The position numbers and the translations under genes are program-made. Positions 20,495 through 30,742 of a DNA stretch of 64,000 nt are shown in pieces (within the stretch, counting starts at the first letter, position 1; each line of letters starts with the position of its first letter). A model generated the notes under the pieces. That model was not told the origin of the DNA, did no database searches, and saw nothing but the letters and a program-made list of their open reading frames with translations. This stretch comes from Epiperipatus broadwayi (taxonomy: Eukaryota; Onychophora; Udeonychophora; Euonychophora; Peripatidae). The DNA is taken from contig JAQFVV010012395.1 in assembly GCA_028023455.1 (NCBI GenBank), positions 2,976,001 through 3,040,000 on the forward strand, given 5' to 3'.

Positions 20495-22735
20495 TGTTGG
20501 ATGAGTAGGGACTAGATAGGGATTTTATGCACAAGCCTTCTGGCATCTATTGATTACTCTGGTTAGCACAGGGTGGCACTACTGTATGGAGAGTTTTGCC
20601 TTTGTTTTGAGATGTAAGATACATGTTTATGCAAAACTAGAAAGACAAAAATTATTAAGAAAAAAAAATTCACAGTTGATATTTCTAATCTTCAGAAACA
20701 TTCCAATGAATTTAAATTAAAACTTGCAAATCATTTTCAAATATTATCAGATTTTGAACAAAATTAATATGAAGATAACTTATACACTTTTAAAAACTGC
20801 AACAAATACAGCTGGTACAAAAAAACAGCAATTAACCAGTAAAATTTTTACCCAGATGACAATTTATGAAAAAAAAAAAAGGAATATGAAACTATATAAC
20901 AATGATGTATTAAGAAGGATTGAATTTTGTAAAATGATGCAAAAAAGAGTTGGTAATGACATAAGAAAAGTATAATTGTGAACTAGTAATGATAGTTATA
21001 GAAGAGAATAAAAGTCTCAAGAGTGTAAAACAATATTTTGATATTGGCAGAACACTTATTTCTGTGATAAGAAAAAAAAACTGGAAGTATTACTATTAAA
21101 AAGAGAGATGACATCACGAAATGTTTAGAAGAGTTCTATCAAGAATTTTATAGTAATAAAGGCCTAAAGTATCTCTGACAACTACTATATTTTCTGAATT
21201 GCCCAGGATTTTAAATAAAAATGAGATATGCAATTAAATTTATGAAGAAGGGGAAAAAAACTCTAGGTAATGATGAAATTATAATCGATATCTTGAATGA
21301 AGCAGGTGAAGAAATAGAACTTTTTTGGAAAAGGTATATATCAAATGTCTAAATGGTAAAGATGTATAAGATGATTGGAAAAATGCAGTATTAATACTAA
21401 TTTTTAAAAAAGATGGTAAAGAAGATATCAGAAATTACAGACTGAACAGTCTTTTATCAGTTCTATACAAAATTTATAGCAAAATAATTATACCTCATTT
21501 TTTGTGAACTTTGGATTTTAATCAGCCAAAAGAGCAAGCTGGATTTTTTAGTACAATGGATGATATCCAAGTATTGAGAGAAATTATAGAAAGGACCAAT
21601 GAATATGAATTGCCATTATGGTTTGGATTTATAGACTATGAAAAGACATTTGATTCTATAAGCATTTTTTCAATGAATGATTAAAGCATTTAATCATCAA
21701 GGTGTAGATCTAAGATTCCATCATATTCTGAAAAATGTTTATAAAAATGCAGCAGCAGCAATTAGATTACATGATGATACTAAAAAGATTACATTGAGAA
21801 GAGTGTACAACAGGGTGACTCCATATCTCCAAAACATTTTACAATAGGTTTGAAACAAGTATTTTGTGGATTAAAATGGGAACTTAAGGGAATAAAAATC
21901 AATGGAAATTATTTAAGTCATCCAGATTTTGCAGATGATGTAGTTATTTTGCAAATAACGCTTTAGAGCTTCAATTAAATGTTGCAAGAGTTATCAGATA
22001 AAATTAAGAAGGTAGGATTAAAATAAATGTTAAAAAAGACAAACAGGGTTCAATGAATTTTCTCAAAAGAAGAAAATAAGGATTGATAATGAGTTAAAAG
22101 AGAGTAACAATTACATATACCTTGATCAGATTATTATTACAAATGCAAACGTAATAGATAAAATTATTCATAGAGTTTTTTGGTTGGAATGCTTTTGATA
22201 GAAATAACTTACTGTTAAAAGAAAATATGTCTATGTGTTTGAAAAGGAAGGTATTTAATAAATGTATTATCAATTTTTACTTAAAGATCTGAGACTTGGA
22301 TACTTAACAAAAGAGCAATACAAAGACTTTAGACAACACACAGAACTATGGAAAGATGCATGTTAGAAGTAACAAGAAGAGAACAAAATACATGGATGAG
22401 AGCAAACAGGTGTTGCTGACATCATTGAAGGAATTGAGAGACAAGTTGGGTTGGGCTGGATATATTTCTGGAATACATGATAATAGATTGATAGTTGAAA
22501 TCTTAAACTAGGTTTCAAGAGATTGTAAAAGACCTAGAAAGAAACTACATGTGAGATGAATGAATGAAATAAAATGTGATATGGAGAAGAGAGGCTAGAG
22601 ATTGGAGCTGGATTGAACTTGGAGAGACCTTCATTCTGCTGTGGATTGAAAACAGCAAAAGAGTTATTATAAGTTAATGGGAAAACTGGTTTAGCCTCAG
22701 GGATTGTAAATTAGTAGTAATTATAATTCATTGGT

Positions 22736-24199
22736 AACATCAAAGGTTAAAGGTTATTTCTATTTACATGGATATCTCATTTCTATTATTTATTATAATA
22801 ACAATCCACAGAAATATTTAATTCAATATATATATATAACTTATGTCTGACTCATAACTTATTAGAATCTGAATATTAAGTTAGAAACAGATCTGTCTAT
22901 TAGCTTAAATAGATGTTCTATTGTTATTTTCCAGATAACTGGAATTTAGCTGGCTCTTCCAGTTTTAATTTGTTAATATTTTGGTTACACTTTAGCTGAA
23001 ATATTTATCTAAATTATTATGTATATTGCTAATTTTAATGAATTTGATTTTTTTTTTTTAATAATATAAAATAAATAAATTAAAATCTATAATGTTACTT
23101 TAATAATGCAGTGATAGAATAAAATTTTATTGGGGAGGACTAACTAATAGAGATTACTTCTTGTAATAATCAAATGTCTCTTGATGATTGTTTAAATAAT
23201 TTAGTTATCTTTTATAGGCAACAGAGTATCATTACATTATTATCACTATCAAATGAATATCGTCAGTAGTAGTTTGCCATTGCTTGCCAACCTTCTCTCA
23301 ACAAAATTTCTTTTAACATTTTCAATATTCAAAGCTCCATTACAAAATTTAATGAGGCATTTACATCAATGTTGATCATTTCACTATATGATTTCTATCA
23401 TTAGTTGTCACATTGCTTTCTTCTCTGATAACATCTTATTTCCTAGTCGGTGTCATATATAAGTAGAAATATATGATATAGTATATTATAGCATCTTTTT
23501 TAAAAATAAAAATAAAATCCAATTTTATAATAAAATATAGGATGTTAAAGTAAATCCATTTATTTTATTTTTTTTTTAAAAAAAAAAAACTTCAAATGAA
23601 TATAAATATTTACTAATTTAAATTATCTAACGTCAAGCATTCAGAAATGAGATTTTGAAATATTGTAATTACAATTTTTCCAAGTATTGAAATAATGAGA
23701 GTTTTATTTATTGGAAATAAAACCTTTTTTTTTTTTTATCATTTTCTAAAATGTCATTTACTGTCAGCTACTTTATTGTTATTGCTTTTGAATAATTGTG
23801 TGATGTCCTGTTCGGGAAGATATCTTTTCTTTTTTACTAAATGGTTGTCAAGTGAATAGAATCTATTTACTATCTTTATCATCATCGAGATACCTTTTGT
23901 GACGTCATCGTTTTCACACACTGTTGACATGATTTGTCATTTTAAAAGTTTGTTTGAATTAAAAGTAATAATTTATCTGGATCAAATTTTACAGAGAATT
24001 CTGGAAAATATGTATTTTTTTAAATTTTAAAGTCAAAGTGAGACCAATTTTTTTATTATAAATAAATAATTTCAGTAATTGAAATAGATATTTAGTAATT
24101 CATTTTTAATTATTTGCCCTAACAAGATATAAATTATAATATACACAAAATTACTTTTTAAGTATTTAATACATGAATATATTTGAAACTTGTTAGATT
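22736..24199. other. anonymous AT-rich DNA
   Basis: Starts with the likely 3' untranslated tail of the RTE relic. No gene recognised. Confidence 0.4.
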
Positions 24200-24375
24200 A
24201 AGCCATATCGAAAGAAAATGCTTTCTTCATTAGGTTACCAATTGGCAGGTGTGAGGGTTAAAACCAGGCTTCATTCTTATTTTTCCCTATAGCTAAGGAT
24301 AAGCTGGCCAATGTTGGATAGTTAGCTGGGTTAGCTATGAGCTAGTTACAGAAGGAAAAAAATTATAAATCTCTT
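24200..24375 (+). repeat. SINE-like repeat related to 48.5 kb
   Basis: A B-box-like GGTGTGAGGGTTAAAACCAG is followed by CCCTATAGCTA and GCTGGCCAATGTTGGATAG. The copy at 48,470-48,725 has the matching CCCATAGCTA and GCTGGCCAGTCAGTG. Diverged and lacking a clear tail. Confidence 0.4.
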
Positions 24376-24635
24376 GAGAATTTTACTTATCTGGATTTGA
24401 ATCCTAGATTATATATCCGAATTATTCACATAATTTTTGTGACACTGCTATGTAAAAGAGCTAATTACCTTTGCACTTTTTCAGCAGGAATGTATTTCAT
24501 GTTTTTTTTTTTTAAAGTTAGAAGTCACTGTAGTAATTTTTAAAATCATGCTGAAAGGGTCTTTTTTTTTTTTTTGCATGAAGGAAAATCTAAGTTGCTC
24601 TTCAAAATTTAAAGATTTCCTGCACATTTTGTTTT

Positions 24636-25445
24636 CTTGAAAATAAGACCTAACTAGAAAATAAGCCTAGCATGATTTCACTATATTGATAATATAAGCC
24701 ATACCCCAAATATAAGACCTAGTTAAGATTGTCAGCCTGATGGTGAATTTCATTCATCCTTTAAAACACACCGCGGATTGAATTATAAAGTAATAAATAC
24801 AACATTCAAAACGTTTATATATATACATTACAACTAGCATAAGAAAATAAAAAAACATTTTGAATTAAAGTAATGAATATATAAATAAGTATAAATGAAG
24901 ATTTCTGTACTTGAATAAATGTTACTCAAAATTACTTTGCAGGTAGACTCATAACTAATTATTTTAATAAACTTGCAAACACAATTTTATTTTTCATTTA
25001 TCAATGCATGATCATTTAGTCTGATATGACAATTCCTCTTTCCTCTGACAGCAAACCATATATATTGTAAATAAATCAACATTGATATGTGAAAAGGTTG
25101 AAACTTATTACTAGTAGGTGATCTTAGTTTACAGATTAATCAAGCCAGTTTGACTTTTCATATATTATTTTAAATTAAATATTACTAATTTCAGCAAGTC
25201 ATAAATAACTTTTAATATTCTTGTATATAAGAGAATGATCTGTGATATAATTATAATCCTAAACGTGGTGTATTCATTCACACGGTAATAAAAGTTATTT
25301 ACATGCGGTTGAAATTGATAATATTGAATAAACATAGATTTTTGTATTTGAATATGTAGATTTTTGTACCTGAAAAAATTAGACATCTCCTGAAAATAAG
25401 CCCTGAGCCATATTTTGGAGCAAAAATTAATATAAGACCAATATG
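24636..25445. mobile_element. non-autonomous DNA transposon with ATAAGACC/ATAAGCCC ends
   Basis: The left end repeats GAAAATAAGACCTAACTAG and GAAAATAAGCCTAGCATGAT, then CCCCAAATATAAGACCTAG. The right end (25,380-25,445) has CCTGAAAATAAGCCC and AAAAATTAATATAAGACC. Such short subterminal repeats at both ends, with no coding inside, mark a widespread kind of non-autonomous element. I cannot assign the superfamily by eye, and the borders are approximate. Confidence 0.5.
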
Positions 25446-25750
25446 GTGCAGTATGTAAAGGTCAGTGGATCACTTGAATATTGTCAATGCAGGAGTTGGC
25501 AAATTATGGCCCATGGATCACTTCTGATCTGGAAATGATTTTATCTGACCTGCAACATACCATTCTTTTTGGAATGAAATGTCTTGTTATAATCAACAAA
25601 TGAAAAAGCAAAAAGTTATTTTTTGATTATATAATTTTCGCAATCAGAAAGTAAAACTAAAAAAGCTCTTCATACCAGCACAAGTTGGGTACATTTTTCA
25701 TTTTTGTATAGAAAACATAAATAAAATAATATGTAAAAAAAAAAAATAAT

Positions 25751-26064
25751 AATAATGATGTTATGTAAACAACATTAGCCATCTGAAAAGTAGAAAAATA
25801 AAGTAGTCTGACTAAAAAGTAGAAAAAACTGAATCCCAGTTAATTTATCATTCTTGGTAAATATCAGAGATCTTAAGAAACTAGATTTGTTATAAAACAA
25901 TTGGAAATTGCAGGAATATTGTGATTTCATAAAAGTATTTGAAACCTCCTGCAATTTCCAATTCTTAAGATCTCAGATATTTTCCGAAAATGGTAAATTA
26001 ACCGAGATTCTGTTTTTTTTTTACATTTTAGTTGGCTGGTACTGGTTACATAAAAGTATTATTT
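25751..26064. repeat. palindromic MITE, foldback family copy 2
   Basis: The termini AATAATGATGTTATGTAAAC and GGTTACATAAAAGTATTATT are inverted copies, with ACTAAAAAGTAGAAAAAAC inside. A strong central hairpin uses AATTGGAAATTGCAGGA against TCCTGCAATTTCCAATT. Same family as 1,914-2,114 and 30,461-30,742. Confidence 0.6.
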
Positions 26065-26104
26065 AAAAAAACTTTTTTTTTTACATATTTTATTATTTAA
26101 TTTT

Positions 26105-27117
26105 TAGTTATAAATTTAAAATTACTCAAATGGAAGTCAATCTCCGACAATGCACTATTTCTTAAATATTATAAATTTTCGCGCACTCTCCTGCCAGTAT
26201 GAGTTTAAAAAACTTAAGTGAATCACTTAAGTTTAGAGCATAAATTCTATATACACCAACTCTTACAGACAATGCTTAAATCAGTGCTTGACATATTGTG
26301 TGCCAGATGTTATAGTCAAATATTCAATTGTACAAATCTATTTAACTCGTCCCAGGAGAAAGACAGTATCTCATTTTTAACACCTATGATTAGACAAACA
26401 TGACCTATAAATGTAAACCTATTATTATAAAGTGTTGAAAACTTGAAGTTATTCAAAGGGAAGTCAATCTTATAATGCACTACTTTTTAAATATTATAAA
26501 TTTCCATGCACTCACCCACTGGTAAGTCTTGTTTAAAAAACTTAAGTGACTCAGGCACACAATAGATTCCAGCCCTGATTTAAACATGGTCTGTAAGAGT
26601 TGGTGTATATAGAATGTACGCTCTAAACTTAAGTGATTCACTTAAGTTTTTTTAAACTCTTACTGATGGGCAAGTGTGTGGAAATTTATAATATTTCAGA
26701 AATAGTACATTATCAGAGATTGACTTCCGTTTGAATAATTTCAAAGTTTTCAGCACTTTATAATAATAGGATTACATTTATAGGTCATGTTTGTCTAATC
26801 ATAGGTGGTTAAAAATGAGACACTGTCTTTCTCCTGTGATGGGTTAAATAGATTTGTACAATTGAATATTTAATTATAACACCAGGCACACAATAGAATC
26901 AAACCTTGATTTAAGCGTGGTCTGTAAGAGTTGGGGTATATAGAATGTATGCTCTAAACTTAAATGATTCACATAAGTTTTTTAAACTCTTACTGGCGGG
27001 CAGAATGCGTGGAAATTTATAATATTTAAGAAATAGTGCACTATCGGAGATTGACTTCCGTTTAAATAATTTCAAGTTTTCAGCACTTTGTAATAATAGG
27101 TTTACATTTATAAATTA
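26105..27117. repeat. compound foldback repeat of about 1 kb
   Basis: Four related blocks are arranged in both orientations. The motif AAGTCAATCTCCGA/AATGCAC occurs near 26,133 and 26,460 on plus and as GAGATTGACTTCCG near 26,716 and 27,046. The motif AACTTAAGTGAATCACTTAAG, itself a palindrome, sits near 26,212 and again near 26,624 and 26,956. Both ends run into CATTTATAAATT-like sequence. A single core copy is found inside the Tigger-like element at 14.7 kb. There is no protein. It looks like an inverted array of one mobile unit. Confidence 0.6.
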
Positions 27118-27354
27118 AAAAAAAAAAATTAACAAAAATTATGATTTAATTAATAATTGATGCGGAAATTCCAGAACAAAAAGCACTTTTATTTATTAAA
27201 TCTTTTATCTTATCAAACTTTTTCCATTAAAAGCAAAAATGGTTAAAGCTAAAAAAAAAAAAAAGCATTTAATTTAATTACTTTGAGATAATATCAATAC
27301 TTACGCGCTTATAATGCTCATTAAAGAAGTTATATGTTATTAAATTTATTTAAA

Positions 27355-27805
27355 GCTTAGCGCAGGGGTCCCCAACCTACCGGCCAGGTGGCGGGCACCA
27401 TTTATTTTTTCAGCTAGGTGGCGGGCACCATTTATTTTTTATCTGGACATAATTGCTGAGATATTCTTGACTTCGATTACGGAGAAGCCACAGTTCATCA
27501 TATCACATGTAAATTTATAGTTGGATATTGTTAATAATACACATAATGTACAAAAAAATATTTATTTCAAAAATTAAATTTTAACATATAATTGACGTTT
27601 ATATTTTTACGCTGTAAAAGTATAGTATGCCCTACAATTTGATTACAATATAATACAATAATTCATAAAAAAAATTCAAAAATTAAATTTATTTGTATCA
27701 GATAAATAATTTTTTATCGTGTTCGGATAGCAGCGGGCACACATAAAATGGTCTGCGGGTGCCATGGTGCCCGCGGGCATAGGGTTGGGGACCCCTGGCT
27801 TAGCG
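27355..27805. mobile_element. non-autonomous hAT element with 8-bp target duplication
   Basis: Terminal inverted repeats CAGGGGTCCCCAACC (27,363-27,377) and GGTTGGGGACCCCTG (27,783-27,797) are perfect. They are flanked by 8-bp copies of GCTTAGCG (27,355-27,362 and 27,798-27,805). The CAGGG terminus and the 8-bp duplication are the hAT signature. The 435-bp inside has a GC-rich subterminal direct repeat (GTGGCGGGCACC twice at the left) and no transposase. Confidence 0.9.
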
Positions 27806-28186
27806 CTTTCAAAGCTCTATGGCTATTCTTGACTTCGTTTACGGAGAAGCCACAGTTCATCACATCACATGTAAATTTATAGTTGGATATTGTTAATAAT
27901 ACACATAATGTACAAAAAAATATTTATTTCAAAAATTAAATTTTAACATATAATTGACGTTTATATTTTTACGCTGTAAAAGTATAGTATGCCCTACAAT
28001 TTGATTACAATATAATACAATAATTCATAAAAAAAATTCAAAAATTAAATTTATTTGTATCAGATAAATAATTTTTTATCGTGTTCGGATAGCAGCGGGC
28101 ACACATAAAATGGTCTGCGGGTGCCCTGGTGCCCATGGGCATAGGGTTGGGGACCCCTGGCTTAGCGCTTTCAAAGCTCTATGGCT
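27463..28186 (+). repeat. 362-bp tandem duplication of the hAT 3' part plus its flank
   Basis: 27,463-27,824 and 27,825-28,186 are almost identical; visible differences include GATTAC/GTTTAC and CCATGGTG/CCCTGGTG near the ends. The duplicated unit starts inside the hAT element and runs through its right inverted repeat, the GCTTAGCG duplication and 19 bp of host flank. It is therefore a post-insertion local duplication and not a second transposition. Confidence 0.9.
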
Positions 28187-28280
28187 TTATAATCATAGCT
28201 GTGCAAAATAAAAATAAAACGGCTGATAGTGATGAGGGGGAGTATTCAAATTTATGTTAATTAGATGTTTTGGTATATTA

Positions 28281-28560
28281 TTAGTTTGTCCATCTTTTAG
28301 AAATGGCAAAACAGGTGTCCTTTCTATTAATTGATTGGTTGTCATTATTTATGAAATATGCCTCCTTTATTTTGCGCCTATGGTCATTACTCTCTTTACA
28401 CACTATTCTGGGATTGGTGGGTTCAAATCTGTGTCCAGTAGCTTTTTCATGTTCCACGAATGCTGATGTAGACTCCTTGTTGTTCAGTGCCCTTTTATAT
28501 GTATATATGTGCTGGGATGTTCTCTTTGTAATGGTAGCTTTTGATATACTAATATTTTAT
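28281..28560 (-). pseudogene. Penelope-like element, GIY-YIG C-terminal fragment
   Basis: The minus-strand frame from 28,538 reads QHIYTYKRALNNKESTSAFV, then EHEKATGHRFEPTNPRIVCK, ESNDHRRKIKEAYFINN and INRKDTCFAISKRWTN, ending at a TAA at 28,281-28,283. This is the C-terminal half of a GIY-YIG domain with the E-H-x-x-x-T-G-H and R-R-K-I-K-E-A motifs. No internal stop is seen, so it is younger than the 16.6-kb copy. The N-terminal part and reverse transcriptase are missing, probably by 5' truncation near 28,560. Confidence 0.75.
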
Positions 28561-29834
28561 TTTCTAAAATTAAATTATCATTATAAAACTTTTATATCTG
28601 ATGAACTGTTCTCAGACTAATTATTATGATTCACATGGAAAAGATCAATTAAGACAACAATATAGATATGATTCAGAACTTTTGAATAGAAAAACTTTTA
28701 TTTATTAAATATTATCAAAATTTTTTCATTAAAAACAAAAAATGGATAAAACTATAAAATAAATCTCAAAGTAAATTCAAAAATGTGGGCATACAGACTT
28801 TCACAAACACAAACAGGGCAAGCTCCTATAAAAGCATAGAAAATCCTTATTTTTTCTCAAAAAATGAATCTTTTTTTTTAAAAAAAAAATATATTAAAGC
28901 TAAATGAATGAAACATTTTATATGAGATTTTTTTATAAAAAAATTTATAAATTTGTATATACAAGAAGAGAAAATATCAACATTAAGCATAAAGATTTTA
29001 ATTATTTTATAATTTAATAAAAGTACTTTAAAAAAACTTAGTTTTCAAATAATTTTTCATTCAATTATTTGATCCATATTTTTAGTGATTAAATTGCATG
29101 CCAATATAATTTTTATTAATTCACAGTAATGTAAACACTTGAATAAATTAATTAAAAAATATTAGGGGATTCGATACATGAATTAAAACAAAATTTGTAT
29201 TAATGAATATAAAAATCATGTTTGTCTCATCCATACATAAAAATATGCATTTTATTTCTTTTTATATACATTATTTGTGACTTTTTCATTTACATATTAT
29301 CTTGTATTTTTTTCTTCGTCAGCAAAGACTTAAAGTTTGTTATTCAGTCTTTCGAATAAAAAGTTTGCTGATTTCTCATTTAATGGATTACGACGTCCAG
29401 GGTATCAAACTATTTGATTATATTAATGGCTGATTAATATCCCCATTTACTCTATCTTTCTATTTTAGTGGTAATGGATATAAATTTTTAAATGATGTTC
29501 AACTTTTGTGTGTATATGTGTTCATTGGTTTCTTTAAAATAAGACTATTTGAGCAACCAATTGTTATTTATGGTTATTTTTTCTAATATGCAATACTTTT
29601 TTGGCTGATTGGATGATCTTTCATAAAAGTGCTGATTTCAGAAAGTATCTAATTGAATATGTCATGTATTCGTATTTTAATTTATCTTTTTATTTATATG
29701 TCTGGGAAAGTATGTGTCTGTCTGTCTTCCCGTCTGCTTGCCCATGGCTTACTCATATGCTAACCTTTGGATATAAATATTGTTTTAGTAGTTACTAACA
29801 TATTGAACAAAAGGATTACAACAATGAGATAGAA
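28561..29834. other. anonymous AT-rich DNA
   Basis: No gene recognised. The plus frame at 29,601-29,798 has no family resemblance. Confidence 0.4.
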
Positions 29835-29935
29835 GATGAAAAAATATGAAGTCTGAACTAAATAAGAGATGTGTTTTATCAATTTTTACATATGGATTTG
29901 AGACTTGGATGCTTAACTGAAAAACAATGCTTACT
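29835..29935 (+). pseudogene. small RTE-like fragment
   Basis: SELNKRCVLSIFTYGFETWM followed by LN resembles the C-terminal stretch of RTE-type proteins (a Y-G-C-E-T-W-T-L-like motif). The 22,250-22,300 part of the larger relic has the same motif in decayed form. Confidence 0.45.
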
Positions 29936-30460
29936 TAGCTTGAACTATTTTAATTGAGTTATATTTTATTATTTTACATTACACACATACAGACATATAT
30001 TTATGATATAAAGTTTATTTAATATATTTAAGTTTTATTTTTATTTATTCAATTAAACATTTATATTAAAGGCTTATTTTATTGATTAATGTTGCTTTAA
30101 AAGTTAATTATAGTTATTTTTGTGAATTATTATCCTATGGCTTTTAATTAACTGGTTTAGATCTTGAAAGTGCAATCATTTCGTTTTCTATGACATTTCT
30201 TTTTGTTTTGTATATTTAAACTCATAAAAACAAACAAACAAACCATTAATTAGCCTCATTATATTTGTAAGTTTTAATACTAGAACAAAAAAAGCTCTCC
30301 AAAGATATTCTTACATTTTTATTTTTAAAATTATGAAATTTTTTTTAATAAATTGTAATCAGTCATATTTATTCTATAAATACAAAATTCATAATACATC
30401 ATTTTCCTAATGTACAATTATTCATGTTAAAGAATAAATGGAGATAATTTTTTTTTATAA
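29936..30460. other. anonymous AT-rich DNA
   Basis: Nothing recognised beyond A/T runs. Confidence 0.4.
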
Positions 30461-30742
30461 TAAATGCTTTTATTTACCATGCACTAAAAAGCAAAAAATA
30501 ATTGTTTTTTCAATCACAATTGGAATTTTTTGATTTAACTTGAAATGAAAGTTGGGGGGGGGGAGCAGTTAAGAAATTAATTATGTCAATCTCTTATTAT
30601 AAAAAATAGGTATTGACTTAATTAATTTTTAGACATCCCCTCCCAATACATTTATTTAAAGTTAAATCTAAAAACACCAATTGTGGTCAAAGAAACAAAA
30701 TTATTTTTTTGCTTTTTAGTGCACAGTAAATAAAAGCATTTA
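30461..30742. repeat. palindromic MITE, foldback family copy 3
   Basis: The ends TAAATGCTTTTATTTACC and GTAAATAAAAGCATTTA are inverted, followed inward by GCACTAAAAAGCAAAAAATA and its complement. The arms pair over most of the length, with CAATTGGAATTTTT against its counterpart further in. One arm has a run of ten G, the other a matching C-rich stretch. Confidence 0.65.

Larger units (their letters stand above)
19648..20620. mobile_element. palindromic hammerhead-bearing element nested in the RTE relic
   Basis: A 947-bp insert (19,661-20,607) lies between 13-bp copies of TGAGATGTAAGAT (19,648-19,660 and 20,608-20,620), cleanly splitting the retrotransposon frame. The insert is one long inverted repeat: about 19,715-20,115 matches the reverse complement of about 20,205-20,607, with few mismatches. 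A smaller hairpin fills the middle (CACTAAACATCACATGATC against its complement). Each arm has one hammerhead, so the two ribozymes face outward on opposite strands. No protein is encoded. The same unit occurs at 54.56-55.0 kb and, decayed, at 17.3 kb. Probably a Penelope-like terminal-repeat derivative or a retrozyme-like element. Confidence 0.85.
19280..22735 (+). pseudogene. RTE-like non-LTR retrotransposon relic (endonuclease-reverse transcriptase)
   Basis: The endonuclease half reads CNEEVEDFYMDIQNTFDQTK, IVMRDFNARI (family G-D-F-N-A), DKFGYGDRNERIHRFMDFAG, ELNYILTNKK and PGNDH (family G-S-D-H). At 19,660 the codon row V-R-C-K is broken by a 0.95-kb element and resumes at 20,608. Beyond it lie a linker and then the reverse transcriptase: GNDEIIIDILNEAGEE (21,258 on), a finger segment with DGKEDIRNYR, IDYEKTFDSI (21,630-21,660), INGNYLSHPDFADDVVILQ with the catalytic FADD at 21,928-21,939, and a C-terminal RTMERCMLEVTRREQ-like tail (22,340-22,380). 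Stops and frameshifts occur throughout and the 5' end is truncated. The type is the endonuclease-reverse transcriptase common in invertebrates. A small related fragment lies near 29,835. Confidence 0.8.

Noticed and set aside
28303-28620. Plus-strand 105-residue hydrophobic frame as a membrane protein
   Set aside because: It is the antisense shadow of the Penelope-like GIY-YIG fragment.
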